Shown here in pieces: positions 27,020-35,788 of a stretch of DNA of 64,000 bases (the first letter of the stretch is position 1; each line of letters begins with the position of its first letter). The translations under genes were made by a program, and so were the position numbers. The notes below the pieces were generated by a model. The model was not told the origin of the DNA. It searched no databases and worked only from the letters and a program-made list of their open reading frames with translations. Source of the stretch: Pseudomonas sp. v388 (GTDB lineage: Bacteria; Pseudomonadota; Gammaproteobacteria; Pseudomonadales; Pseudomonadaceae); contig NZ_RHQN01000001.1 of NCBI RefSeq assembly GCF_003935425.1, positions 186,001-250,000 of the forward strand. The letters run 5' to 3'.

Positions 27020-28057
27020 TCAACTGCCTTCCAGCAGTCTGCTGTCCTGGAAGAAGTAATCTTTCCATGAGGCCGGCTTGTTCTTTATCGCTCCGACCCT
27101 GTGCAGAAACTCGGCCAATGGGTAGGTGTTTTTCGGGTTGATGGTGAACTCGAACTGCGGGTTGTCGATGATTTTGGTCAACTGTGCGCGGTCGATGCTG
27201 GAGCGCGTCACGCGAATATAGGTGTCCGCGGCTCCCGCTTTATCCCGCTGGATATATTCCGAGGCTTCAACCAGCGCTTCGATGAAGGCCTGGTAGGTCT
27301 TGGGGTTGTCTTCGCGAAACCTTTCCGTCGCGAACAGCAGGGTCGGGGAGTTGGGGCCCAGCACGTCATAGGAACTGAGCACCACGTGTACGTTCTTGTT
27401 CTCCAGTTCCTGCTCCTGAAACGGCGGGTTGGAGAAGTGGCCGGTCAGTTCGGTGCCGCCGGAACGGATCGCGGAACTGGCGTCCGGATGGGGCAGGTTG
27501 ATGGTGTACTTGTCCAGCCGCGCATATTGCGCATCACCCCACAGTCTGGCCGACGCCAGTTGCAGATAGCGCGATTGCACCGACACGCCCACCGCCGGCA
27601 CCGCAATGCGGTCCTTCTCGGTGAAGTCGGCAATGGTTTTGACGTTCGGATTGTTGCTCACCAGGTAATAGGGGAAATTCCCCAGCGAGGCCACCGCCTT
27701 GACGTTCTGCCGCCCATGCGTACGGTCCCAGATGGTCAGCAGCGGCCCGACGCCCGCGCCGGCGATGTCCACCGCGCCGCTGAGCAGCGCATCGTTGACC
27801 GCTGAACCCCCGGACAGTTGCGTCCAGTCCACCTTGATATCGATGCCGGCCTGTTTGCCATGCTTTTCGATCAGTTGCTGGTCGCGGGCGACGTTAAGCA
27901 ACAGGTAAACCACACCGAACTGTTCAGCTATCCGCAGTTGCCCCTCAGCCTTGGCATCGCCCGGCGCGACCAGGCTGGCCGCCGCGACGCTCACGGCCAA
28001 AAGCGCCGCTGCGCTGAATCGCCCAAATCTGGGTAAACCCAAACGTTCCCTGAACAT
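27020..28057 (-). CDS. orphan NMT1/SsuA-type substrate-binding protein
   Basis: A 345-aa periplasmic protein with a Sec signal (hydrophobic AAALLAVSVAAASLVAPGDAKA, cleavage near residue 37). The fold landmarks of nitrate/sulfonate/thiamine-precursor binding proteins are present (SGGSAVNDALLSGAVDIAGAGVGPLL, GVSVQSRYLQLAS, TGHFSNPPFQEQEL). There is no permease or ATPase next to it, so it either serves a transporter elsewhere or has diverged to another role. The ligand is not evident. It is the third SsuA/TauA-like binding protein in the window and the only one isolated from ABC components. Confidence 0.85.
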   Translation of the reverse strand: MFRERLGLPRFGRFSAAALLAVSVAAASLVAPGDAKAEGQLRIAEQFGVVYLLLNVARDQQLIEKHGKQAGIDIKVDWTQLSGGSAVNDALLSGAVDIAGAGVGPLLTIWDRTHGRQNVKAVASLGNFPYYLVSNNPNVKTIADFTEKDRIAVPAVGVSVQSRYLQLASARLWGDAQYARLDKYTINLPHPDASSAIRSGGTELTGHFSNPPFQEQELENKNVHVVLSSYDVLGPNSPTLLFATERFREDNPKTYQAFIEALVEASEYIQRDKAGAADTYIRVTRSSIDRAQLTKIIDNPQFEFTINPKNTYPLAEFLHRVGAIKNKPASWKDYFFQDSRLLEGS

Positions 28058-28387
28058 AGCGTGCTCCGTAATCGACCAGGACGCGCCTCATGCGCATCAC
28101 ACAGCTAACGACTTTAGCGATATAAGTGATGCGCTTTAAATACTCAAATGGAATAAACATATTCGAGCGATGCCTGATATTGCCCTGATGCCTGACTGCG
28201 AATCTTCGGCCAACGTCACGCCTAGCGCTGGCCGGGCGACATGCAAGCCGCGTAACAGAGACGCCGCTCGGCACTATCAGCGATGTCGATATTCAGGATG
28301 CATCGCAGTGGTTTTTCACAGGCGGCCCGTCGCCATACAGTGGCTCCAACCCAACGGTTCAACCCCGACTCACTGGAGTAATCAATC
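28058..28387. other. divergent intergenic region
   Basis: A 330-bp gap between the binding-protein gene (leftward) and the small secreted protein (rightward). It must hold both promoters, but I see no site that I can identify beyond the ribosome site GGAG before 28388. Confidence 0.5.
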
Positions 28388-28621
28388 ATGAAAGCATCTC
28401 TCGCATTGGCCCTGGCCTTCTCGATCCTGGCACCCACAGCAGCGTTCGCCAGTGCTGACCCCACGCCGCAACGTCCTGTCGCGGCCGTCAGCAGCACGGT
28501 GGCGTCCGACAGCAAGGTGGCGTCGAACCCACGCGTCACACCGTTCGACAGCCAATCGACCGGTCGCGTGGTGGTCGCTGAAAACCGCAAGGAATTCGGT
28601 TCGGGCTATCAGCGTTACTAA
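28388..28621 (+). CDS. small secreted protein, intact copy
   Basis: A 77-aa protein with a clear Sec signal (MKASLALALAFSILAPTAAFA, cleavage near residue 21) and a 55-residue mature part that is Ser/Val/Ala-rich, ending in RVVVAENRKEFGSGYQRY. GGAG precedes the ATG by about 9 nt. I do not know the family. A frameshifted relative lies at 11600-11828, sharing the VAENRKE...GYQR tail, which suggests a small Pseudomonas family with a conserved C-terminus. It may be periplasmic or exported. A 10-bp inverted repeat lies downstream (28654-28689). Confidence 0.7.
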   Translation: MKASLALALAFSILAPTAAFASADPTPQRPVAAVSSTVASDSKVASNPRVTPFDSQSTGRVVVAENRKEFGSGYQRY

Positions 28622-28653
28622 GTGGGTCGGCGCCTCGTTCTCCCGGCACCTTT

Positions 28654-28689
28654 GCGGTCCGGGAGCAGGGCGGATGTGGCCCGGACCGC
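28654..28689. repeat. perfect 10-bp inverted repeat
   Basis: GCGGTCCGGG (28654-28663) and CCCGGACCGC (28680-28689) can form a strong stem with a 16-nt loop between the small secreted protein and the cupin gene. There is no T-run, so it may be a factor-dependent terminator, a stabiliser or a degenerate REP. Confidence 0.5.
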
Positions 28690-28802
28690 TCTAGCACGGT
28701 GGTTGCGGGTGAAACATTTGTTAATTGTCGCAGGCCGGTCCGGCAGGGAACATGCCTGCGCAATTAACGTCCATCCCGCCTTTGCTCGAGGAAACCTGTT
28801 CA

Positions 28803-29324
28803 ATGCATCAGAAAAGACCTTCGCCGCGACATCCTGCCCTGCAGAGCCTGTGCGACCTGACGCTGCGAAGCGCCGCCGTGCTTGCGGTCAGTCTTGCGAC
28901 CTTCGGTTGCGCCCAGGCAGCCACGCCGGCGGCGGATGTAATCAAGGCATTCAAGTTGTGCACCGGCGCAGACGATAATTCCCATGTGTTGCAAGGCACC
29001 ATCAACCAGAAGATGCGCAACGACGTGACGGCGGTGCACTTCAAACAGACCCCCGCGCACGCCGCTTATGACTGGCACAAGGACCCTGAACCGCAGTACG
29101 TCATTACACTCTCCGGCACCCTGGATTTCGCGACCCGCACCGGCGAAACATTTACCCTGCACCCCGGTGAAGTACTGGTGGCCGAAGACAACACCGGTTC
29201 CGGCCACCGCTGGAAACTGGTCGACGACCAGCCCTGGCGTCGCGGGTACGTGGTCTTGAAGCCAGGCGCGCCGGACTCGTTCGTGCCCGACGATCCTGCG
29301 GCCGCCGGCGTTTGCAAAGGCTGA
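28803..29324 (+). CDS. secreted cupin-domain protein
   Basis: A 173-aa protein with an N-terminal signal (SAAVLAVSLATFGCAQA, cleavage near residue 39) and one cupin barrel. The core shows HFKQTPAHAAYDWHKDPEPQYVITLSGTLDF for motif 1 and HPGEVLVAEDNTGSGHRW for motif 2, so potential metal ligands (His, Glu, His) are present. The start at ATG 28803 is supported by GAGGAAA upstream; an in-frame extension to 28725 is not. A periplasmic location is unusual for single-domain cupins. The substrate is unknown. Confidence 0.8.
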   Translation: MHQKRPSPRHPALQSLCDLTLRSAAVLAVSLATFGCAQAATPAADVIKAFKLCTGADDNSHVLQGTINQKMRNDVTAVHFKQTPAHAAYDWHKDPEPQYVITLSGTLDFATRTGETFTLHPGEVLVAEDNTGSGHRWKLVDDQPWRRGYVVLKPGAPDSFVPDDPAAAGVCKG

Positions 29325-29526
29325 GCATCCTCGTCCTGCCGTTGAGTACCGGTCATCGCACATCCCACTCGGTCAACGCTTGCCTGACTAGCCTGTTTTC
29401 CGGGCGAGGAGTGACCCTCTTGGCCGATTCCAGCCATGGACGTGGACATGGGCCTGGTCTGGGACCCGGCAAGAGCCCACAGCCAGAACTCCTTCACAGA
29501 CATGCCGCGGCGCTAAACCTTCAGGC

Positions 29527-29559
29527 AAAAAAACAGGCTGTCGGTCACCCGACAGCCTG
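29527..29559 (-). terminator. rho-independent terminator of the gluconate dehydrogenase operon
   Basis: On the minus strand CAGGCTGTCGG, a GTGA loop, and CCGACAGCCTG make an 11-bp perfect stem followed by seven T residues. It lies 18 bp past the stop of the cytochrome subunit gene. Confidence 0.9.
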
Positions 29560-29576
29560 CGTGGCCCACCGTTTCC

Positions 29577-30935
29577 TTAAGGCTTGGCGATATCGGTACG
29601 GCTCACGGCCGGCGATTCCTGCGGCAGGGTCGCGCGCAGTTCCTTGACCTGTCGGGCCGTGACCGCCGGGGCCTTGTTGCCCCAGCTGTTGCGGATGAAG
29701 GTCAGCAGCTGGGCCACTTCTTCATCCGACATGCGCCAGGCGAAGCCGGGCATGCCCAGCTGCGACGGAGCGGCTGCGGTTGACGGTAACTTGCTGCCGG
29801 CCAGTACCAGACGAATCATCGACACCGGATCTTCCGAGAGCACCGACGAGTTGCCGGCGATTTTCGGGAACACCCGCTCATAGCCTTGGCCGTTGGTCCG
29901 GTGGCAGGCGGCGCAGTTGTCGATGTACAGCTCGGCACCACGATCGTCTTCACGACCTTCGGCCAGGGCCTTGGCGGTGGTCGGATCGGCCTTGAACGCT
30001 GACACTTCCCGGGCATTGGGCTTCAGGGTTTTCAGGTACGCCGCCACGGCGTGCAGGTCTTCATCGTTCAGGTGCTGGGTGCTGTGAACCACCACATCGT
30101 TCATCGCACCACCCAATACGGCGTGGGTGGTGCTGCGACCGCTGCGCAGGGTGGCGACGATATCGTCGGCGCTCCAGCTGCCCAGGCCGTCGGCCGCATT
30201 GCCGCGCAGATTGACCGCCAGCCAGCCATCGATCACCGGCCCGCCGGACAGGAACTCGGCACCGGATTCATCCAGCGCTTTTTCCTGCAAGGTCACTGCC
30301 CGAGGCGTGTGGCAACTGCCACAGTGGCCAAGACCCTGAACCAGATACGCGCCGCGAGCCACTTGCGGGTCTCCATAGGAACCGGCATCGAACGCGACCG
30401 CTTGCGGTGTCGGCGCAAAGGTCTTGCGCCAGATCGCCAGCGGCCAGCGCATCGACAACGGCCAGGGCACGTCGTTGGCACGGTTTTCGGCTTTCACCGG
30501 TTCCACGCCGCGCATGAAGTAGGCGTACAGCGCGCGTATGTCGTCATCGCTGGTGCGCGCGTAAGCCGGGTAGGGCATGGCCGGGTACAGGCTGGTGCCG
30601 TTGGCGGCGATGCCGTGGCGGACCGCACGATCAAAGTCGGCCAGCGAGTAGTTGCCGATCCCGGTCTCCTTGTCCGGGGTGATGTTGCTGCTGTACAGCT
30701 CGCCGATCGGTGACGCAATCGGCAGGCCGCCGGCAAACGGCTTGCCTCCCTTGGCGGTATGGCAGGCGGTACAGTCGCCGGCGTCCGCCAGGTAGCGGCC
30801 TCTGTCGACCAGCGCCTGATCGACGTTGGCGGATTCCGTCAGGGCCGGGGTGGAGGTCGGCCACAGGGCGAACGTTAGCAGACCGACGAACACCACCACG
30901 CCGACCGCAATCAGGGTCAGGAAAAGCTTTTTCAT
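29577..30935 (-). CDS. gluconate 2-dehydrogenase, triheme cytochrome c subunit
   Basis: A 452-aa membrane-anchored cytochrome with an uncleaved or cleaved N-terminal helix (residues 5-25) and three CXXCH haem sites: Cys55-His59 (CTACH), Cys205-His209 (CGSCH) and Cys341-His345 (CAACH). Three-haem subunits of this size partner with GMC flavoproteins in gluconate, 2-ketogluconate or sorbitol dehydrogenases. The two genes upstream are the flavin and small subunits. It passes electrons to ubiquinone or the terminal oxidase. It is the last gene of the operon, followed by a strong terminator. Confidence 0.93.
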   Translation of the reverse strand: MKKLFLTLIAVGVVVFVGLLTFALWPTSTPALTESANVDQALVDRGRYLADAGDCTACHTAKGGKPFAGGLPIASPIGELYSSNITPDKETGIGNYSLADFDRAVRHGIAANGTSLYPAMPYPAYARTSDDDIRALYAYFMRGVEPVKAENRANDVPWPLSMRWPLAIWRKTFAPTPQAVAFDAGSYGDPQVARGAYLVQGLGHCGSCHTPRAVTLQEKALDESGAEFLSGGPVIDGWLAVNLRGNAADGLGSWSADDIVATLRSGRSTTHAVLGGAMNDVVVHSTQHLNDEDLHAVAAYLKTLKPNAREVSAFKADPTTAKALAEGREDDRGAELYIDNCAACHRTNGQGYERVFPKIAGNSSVLSEDPVSMIRLVLAGSKLPSTAAAPSQLGMPGFAWRMSDEEVAQLLTFIRNSWGNKAPAVTARQVKELRATLPQESPAVSRTDIAKP

Positions 30936-30945
30936 GGTCTTCTCC

Positions 30946-32727
30946 TTATGCCTGAACCAGCGGGCCGGGGTTTTTCAGGTACTGCTCGCGAATGGCCCTG
31001 GCAGACCAGTACGCCAGCGCACCCACCATGCCGGTCGGGTTGTAGCCGTTGTTCTGCGGAAACGCGTTCGCGCCGATGGCAAATACGTTGTGCACGTCCC
31101 ACGATTGCAGATAACGGTTCAACGCCGAGGTTTTCGAGTCGCTGCCCATGATCGCGCCGCCGCAGGTATGGGTACTCTGGTATCTGGTGATGTTGTAGTG
31201 CTCGCCCGGCTTCTTGGCGTCGCCGGACATGGCCACCGGATTGAGAATCTTCGACATCTCCATCGCCTTGCCCACCAGGTACTGCGATGCCTTGATCTCG
31301 TTGTCGTGCCAGTCGAAGTTCATGCGCAACAACGGTCGACCGAAGCCGTCCTTGTAGGTCGGATCGAGGCTCAGGTAATGCTGCTTGTAAGACATGCAGG
31401 CACCCTGGACTTCGAAGTAGAACGAGTGCCGGAACGAGTCGCTCGCCGCCTGCTTCCAGGCCGTGCCCCATGCCGGTGTGCCGGGCGGTACGTTGATCCC
31501 GCGCACCGGGCCCGAACCTGGCTGGCGCGCCCAGATGATGCCGCCGCCGACGAAACCGGCCTTGGCGTTGTCCAGCTGGTTGCCGTTGAGGTTGTCCATC
31601 GTGGTGCCGGAGCCGCCGATACCGATGAAGCCGTTGGCCTGCACATCCTTGTTGAAGAACAGCACCACGCGATTGAGGTTCTGGTAGGAATAGTTGCGGC
31701 CGATGGTGCCTTCGCCGGTGTGCGGATCGTAAGGCTTGCCGATGCCTGACAGGAGCATCAGATGCACGTTGTACAGCGAGAATGCACACAGCAGGACCAG
31801 GTCGGCCTGTTGTTCGACTTCGCTACCCTGAGCGTCAAGGTAAGTAACGCCGGTGGCTTTCTTGCCGTCGCTGTCCAGATTGACCTTGAGCACCTGAGCG
31901 TTGGTGCGCAACTCGAAATTCTTGCGCGGGCGCAGGACCGGCAGAATGCTGATGTTCGGGCTGGCCTTGGAATAGTTAAGGCAGCCGTAGTCGCTACAGA
32001 AACCGCAGGCGTTGCACGGTCCCATCTGGCAACCGTAAGGGTTGACGTAGGGCGCCGATGCGTTGGACGCAGGGATCGGATACGGGTCCCAGCCCATTTC
32101 CCGGGCCGCGCCGTAGAACATTTCCGCACCCAGGTAATTGGGGTTTGGTCCCAGCGCGAATTCCCGCGAGCGCGAGCCTTCGAACGGGTTGCCGCCGGGC
32201 TGCTTCAGACCGTTGATCACGCCAGCCTTGCCGGAGGTACCGCAGACGTATTCGAAGTGATCGAAATGCGGTTCCAGTTCTTCGTAGGTGACCGGGAAGT
32301 CCTGGATGCTCATGTCCGAAGGAATGAACTTGGCGCCGTAGCGTTGCTCGATGTTGCTGCGCAGCTTGAAGTCTTCCGGCAGGGCACGGAAGTGGCAGCC
32401 TGACCAGTGACTGCCCGCACCGCCAACGCCGGTGCCGGGCTTGAACGAGCCCATCTGCCGATAAGGCACGGCGGTGGAGGTCAGGTTGTGTCGCGCTGTC
32501 ACGGTTTCCTGGGACAGGCTTTGCAGATAGCGGCGATGCACCGAACCTTCCAGCTCGTCGACCACTTTGGGGTAGGCGAAATCGGGCTGGGTGTCGCGGT
32601 CCGCGCCACGCTCCAGTACCACCACGTGCAGGCCTGCGTCGGTGAGTTCCTTGGCCATGATCGCGCCGGTCCAGCCCATGCCGACAATGACAGCATCTAC
32701 TTTCGGTTTGACGTTCGCCATGCTCAA
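30946..32727 (-). CDS. gluconate 2-dehydrogenase, FAD-binding GMC subunit
   Basis: A 593-aa GMC-type flavoprotein. It opens with the FAD ADP-binding motif VGMGWTGAIMAKELTDAG (residues about 16-33) and contains GTGVGGAGSHWSG, the Cys-rich PYGCQMGPCNACGFCSDYGC segment (about 250-270) and the C-terminal NVFAIGANAFPQNNGYNPTGMVGALAYW region typical of family members. It oxidises gluconate to 2-ketogluconate in the periplasm. It has no own signal and is carried across by the Tat-tagged small subunit. It overlaps that gene by 4 nt. The Cys-rich loop may bind an iron-sulfur cluster, as in related sugar dehydrogenases. Confidence 0.92.
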   Translation of the reverse strand: MSMANVKPKVDAVIVGMGWTGAIMAKELTDAGLHVVVLERGADRDTQPDFAYPKVVDELEGSVHRRYLQSLSQETVTARHNLTSTAVPYRQMGSFKPGTGVGGAGSHWSGCHFRALPEDFKLRSNIEQRYGAKFIPSDMSIQDFPVTYEELEPHFDHFEYVCGTSGKAGVINGLKQPGGNPFEGSRSREFALGPNPNYLGAEMFYGAAREMGWDPYPIPASNASAPYVNPYGCQMGPCNACGFCSDYGCLNYSKASPNISILPVLRPRKNFELRTNAQVLKVNLDSDGKKATGVTYLDAQGSEVEQQADLVLLCAFSLYNVHLMLLSGIGKPYDPHTGEGTIGRNYSYQNLNRVVLFFNKDVQANGFIGIGGSGTTMDNLNGNQLDNAKAGFVGGGIIWARQPGSGPVRGINVPPGTPAWGTAWKQAASDSFRHSFYFEVQGACMSYKQHYLSLDPTYKDGFGRPLLRMNFDWHDNEIKASQYLVGKAMEMSKILNPVAMSGDAKKPGEHYNITRYQSTHTCGGAIMGSDSKTSALNRYLQSWDVHNVFAIGANAFPQNNGYNPTGMVGALAYWSARAIREQYLKNPGPLVQA

Positions 32728-33473
32728 CCCCTGCGTCCGGCAAGATCCACCGGCCCGATTGGATAGGGCTTGTCGCGCACCGTGATCCAGTCCATGTAAT
32801 CGGCGCGCATGCCGGGATAACCGATCATCTTCCAGGCGCCCATGTTCTTGTTGCCGCCGTGGGAAGGATCGGCGAAGTAACCGTTGCGAACTTCATTGAG
32901 CAGGTTGGTGAAAAACAGCTTCGAGGAGATGTCTTCCAGCGCCAGCTTGCCGCCCTCGGCGGCCTTGAGCAGGTCTTCCTGCTGTGCCGGGGAAAGCTCG
33001 GCGAACACCTTGCCGGAGAAGTTCTTCTTGCAGCTGGCATCGACGGCCTTGATCCCGACGCGCAGGGTTTCGCGAAGATTCAGGCGACCCTGATAGCCGA
33101 ATTCGGGCGCAGCTTCCAGAAACGGACCCTGCATGTACCAGATGGCGCCGTGGGCATAAGGCGACTGCATGTGCCGGTCGAGAAATTCCGGCACGCCAAG
33201 CTCGACCGCGCCCGGCCCGACGTGGTCGGACGGGATCAGCCGATCACAGGCCGCAACGACGAACGCCCATTCCTGGGCGGTGAAAAAGCTCGGCTTGTAG
33301 TCGCCTGCAGGGCGCGCGGCTGCGCCGGGTGCGTCCTTGACGGCATCGGTGGCGGGTGTCTGGGCGAAGGCTGCGGAGGTCAGGCCGGTACTGGCCAGGG
33401 TTACAACGGGGATAAGGGTCAGCGACTTGCGAAGAAAATCGCGACGCGCCGAAGAAAGGTCGTCCTCGAACAT
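32724..33473 (-). CDS. gluconate 2-dehydrogenase subunit 3 (Tat-exported small subunit)
   Basis: A 249-aa protein with a twin-arginine signal (SSARRDFLRKSLTLIP, residues 7-22, followed by a hydrophobic stretch and AFAQ). The remainder matches the gluconate 2-dehydrogenase subunit 3 family (EWAFVVAACDRLIPSDHVGPGAVELGVPEFLDRH). It is needed to export and assemble the flavoprotein. AGGAG precedes the ATG. It is the first gene of the three-gene operon; substrate specificity (gluconate versus another sugar acid) is inferred from the family. Confidence 0.92.
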   Translation of the reverse strand: MFEDDLSSARRDFLRKSLTLIPVVTLASTGLTSAAFAQTPATDAVKDAPGAAARPAGDYKPSFFTAQEWAFVVAACDRLIPSDHVGPGAVELGVPEFLDRHMQSPYAHGAIWYMQGPFLEAAPEFGYQGRLNLRETLRVGIKAVDASCKKNFSGKVFAELSPAQQEDLLKAAEGGKLALEDISSKLFFTNLLNEVRNGYFADPSHGGNKNMGAWKMIGYPGMRADYMDWITVRDKPYPIGPVDLAGRRG

Positions 33474-33618
33474 CTTTCAATACTCCTGAGACTGAACACG
33501 GGTGTGCCTGGTTATTTTTTTAGTGCCTGGTTTCTTGTTATGGAGTGCCGATGTTCCAGCGAACAAAGAGCAATAGGTTGCGAGCTAATCATGAGCAAGC
33601 TAAGTAACCGGATGTAAC

Positions 33619-33657
33619 TAAAACAGAAATTGCCGCCCGATACTATCGAGGCGGCAA
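33619..33657 (-). terminator. rho-independent terminator of the chemoreceptor gene
   Basis: On the minus strand TTGCCGCC...GGCGGCAA (arms 33650-33657 and 33630-33637, 12-nt loop) is followed by TTTCTGTTTT. It lies about 14 bp beyond the chemoreceptor stop at 33672. Confidence 0.8.
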
Positions 33658-33671
33658 GGTGAAACGATTCA

Positions 33672-35354
33672 TCAGATTTTGAACTGACCCACCAAGGCGC
33701 TGAGGTTGCCACCCAGGGTCGAAACGTCACGCATGGTTCGCGCGCTTTGCTCGGTTTCATCGGCGAGATTTTCCACGGCGGTCGCGATCTGGGTGACGCT
33801 GCGGTTGATCTCTTCGGATACCGAAGTCTGCTCTTCAGCGGCACTGGCAATTTGCGCATTCATCGCGTTGATGGTGCCGATCAGTTCGGAAATGGAATCC
33901 AGCGACACGCCGACCTTGTTGGTCTGCTGGTTGGCGCCTTCACCGGCTTCAGTGGAGCGGCGCATGGCCTCGACCGAAGCATGGGTGCCGGTTTCAAGGC
34001 GGCTGATCATGCCCTGTATTTCCTGAGTGCTCTGCTGTGTGCGGCTGGCCAGAGCGCGGACTTCATCGGCCACGACCGCAAAACCACGCCCGGCTTCACC
34101 GGCGCGTGCCGCTTCGATGGCCGCGTTGAGCGCCAGCAGGTTGGTCTGTTCGGCAATCGAACGAATCACATCGAGCACCGACACGATGGAGCGCACATCC
34201 TGTTGCAGGCTATCGAGGCTGGTACCGCTCCGGCGAATGTCGCTGACCAGCGAATCCATACCGGTGATGTTGCTGGCAACCACCTTGCGGGCGGCCTGGC
34301 CTTGCTGATCGGTTTCCGCAGCGGCCTCGGCAGCGCGCTGGGCACTGAGGGCAACTTCCTGGGCGGCGGCGGACATTTCGTGAATCGCGGTCGCGACCTG
34401 ATCGGTCTCGTCGCGCTGACGTTGCATGGCCTGTTCCGAGCGCAACGTCTGCTGCGTCGCCTGCTCGACGAGGCCGCCGAGTTCGGTGGTCATGTGCGCA
34501 ACCTGGCGCACCATGGAGTGGATCTTGTCGACGAACCGGTTGAAGGAGGTGGCAAGGTCACCCAGCTCATCGCGGCTGGTCACTTTCAGGCGGTGGGTCA
34601 GATCGCCGTCGCCGGCTGCGATGTCATCCAGGTTGGTCTTGAGAACCCGCAGTGGGCGCACGATGCCGTTGGCGGTCAACACACCAGCGACGGCGGTGAT
34701 CAGCAACAGCACAACAGTGACCGCGAACACGCTGAGCAGGATGGCGCGAGTGCGGCTCGCTACGGCTTGCTGTTCCAGGGCCATCGTGGCATCGATGTCG
34801 TCCATGTTGATGGCGCTACCCAGCACCATGTCCCATTTGTCCAGATACAGGGTGTAACCCAGTTTGGGGACCTGCACCGCTTCGTCGCCGGGCTTGGGCG
34901 CCATGTAGTCGACGTAGTGCTTACCGTTTTTCGCCACTTCGACAAAGGTCTGGTAGTGGTACGAACCATCCGGGTCGCGGGTGTCCCAGAAGCTCTTGCC
35001 GACACCGGCCGGGCTGTCGCCACGGAAGGTGCGCACGCCCTTGGTGTCGTAGCCGAAGAAGTAACCGTCTTCGCCGTACTTCATGGGTTTGAGCAGTTCG
35101 ATGGCCTGGTCCCGCGCGGCCATGTCGCCGGTAGCCGACGCGTCATGCAGCCCCTTGATGGCGGTGTAGGCAACTTGCACGTAGTTTTCCAGCACTTGCC
35201 GATTGCGCTCCACCAGCTTGGCGCGGGTTTCCTGCATTTCCTGATCGGCGCTGCTTTGCAACATCCACGAGGCTACGCCGCTAAGAATCAGAGCGAATAA
35301 CAGCGCGGGGACAATGGCGAGGCATAGCAGCTTGGTTTTCACGGTCAAATTCAT
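33672..35354 (-). CDS. methyl-accepting chemotaxis protein with single Cache domain
   Basis: A 560-aa chemoreceptor. Membrane helix 1 lies at about residues 8-30, and a periplasmic sCache-type sensor at about 35-185 (with [18 protein letters not shown] and [16 protein letters not shown]). Helix 2 lies at about 193-213, then a HAMP domain, then a methyl-accepting helical bundle with the conserved hairpin tip [33 protein letters not shown] took ATG 35354 (MNLTVKTK) as the start because the membrane helix begins there; upstream in-frame residues are not receptor-like. The ligand is unknown; sCache receptors often sense organic acids. The terminator follows directly. Confidence 0.93.
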   Translation of the reverse strand: MNLTVKTKLLCLAIVPALLFALILSGVASWMLQSSADQEMQETRAKLVERNRQVLENYVQVAYTAIKGLHDASATGDMAARDQAIELLKPMKYGEDGYFFGYDTKGVRTFRGDSPAGVGKSFWDTRDPDGSYHYQTFVEVAKNGKHYVDYMAPKPGDEAVQVPKLGYTLYLDKWDMVLGSAINMDDIDATMALEQQAVASRTRAILLSVFAVTVVLLLITAVAGVLTANGIVRPLRVLKTNLDDIAAGDGDLTHRLKVTSRDELGDLATSFNRFVDKIHSMVRQVAHMTTELGGLVEQATQQTLRSEQAMQRQRDETDQVATAIHEMSAAAQEVALSAQRAAEAAAETDQQGQAARKVVASNITGMDSLVSDIRRSGTSLDSLQQDVRSIVSVLDVIRSIAEQTNLLALNAAIEAARAGEAGRGFAVVADEVRALASRTQQSTQEIQGMISRLETGTHASVEAMRRSTEAGEGANQQTNKVGVSLDSISELIGTINAMNAQIASAAEEQTSVSEEINRSVTQIATAVENLADETEQSARTMRDVSTLGGNLSALVGQFKI

Positions 35355-35788
35355 GCGACGTATCACTTTTTGTAGGGTGGTTTGTCTGACCCTATCGGCG
35401 TGTGATCGTACAACTTGATACAGCATGTGACGAAGTGCCACCTGTGACTTATCGACGCATAGGCACAAAGTTCCACGGGTATTGATTGACGCGGGCTGCG
35501 GGTATATGACGCGTGTTTGAAAAAGAATAAAAAATTGCCTAAGTGACGCTTACAGGCCTCTTCGCCGGCATGCGGGCTTCTCCAGAGAGCGGCCCGCCCG
35601 AGTACATGCGTCGCCCGAATCCTTTATCACTGAATTGCCGTCTGGGCCGCTTACGTTATGCGCGGATGGCATATGCATATCGGAAACAAATCGTTCGAGT
35701 TCAAGAACATTTGTTCTAGCTTAGCGGCCATCGGTAAGCCCCACAGACAGCCTCTGTGAGCTGCCCACACTCTTTCCGCGAGGCCGCG
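35355..35788. other. divergent promoter region with a palindrome
   Basis: A 434-bp gene-free, partly AT-rich gap between the chemoreceptor and the GntR-led operon. The AGAACA-TT-TGTTCT palindrome is listed separately. I see no gene in it. Confidence 0.5.
35704..35717. promoter_or_regulatory. 14-bp perfect palindrome, candidate GntR operator
   Basis: AGAACATTTGTTCT, centred about 78 bp before the GntR start, has 6-bp arms and a 2-bp spacer. FCD-type GntR proteins usually bind short palindromes in front of their own operons. It could also be a Fis or other site; no other palindrome of this quality is in the gap. Confidence 0.5.
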
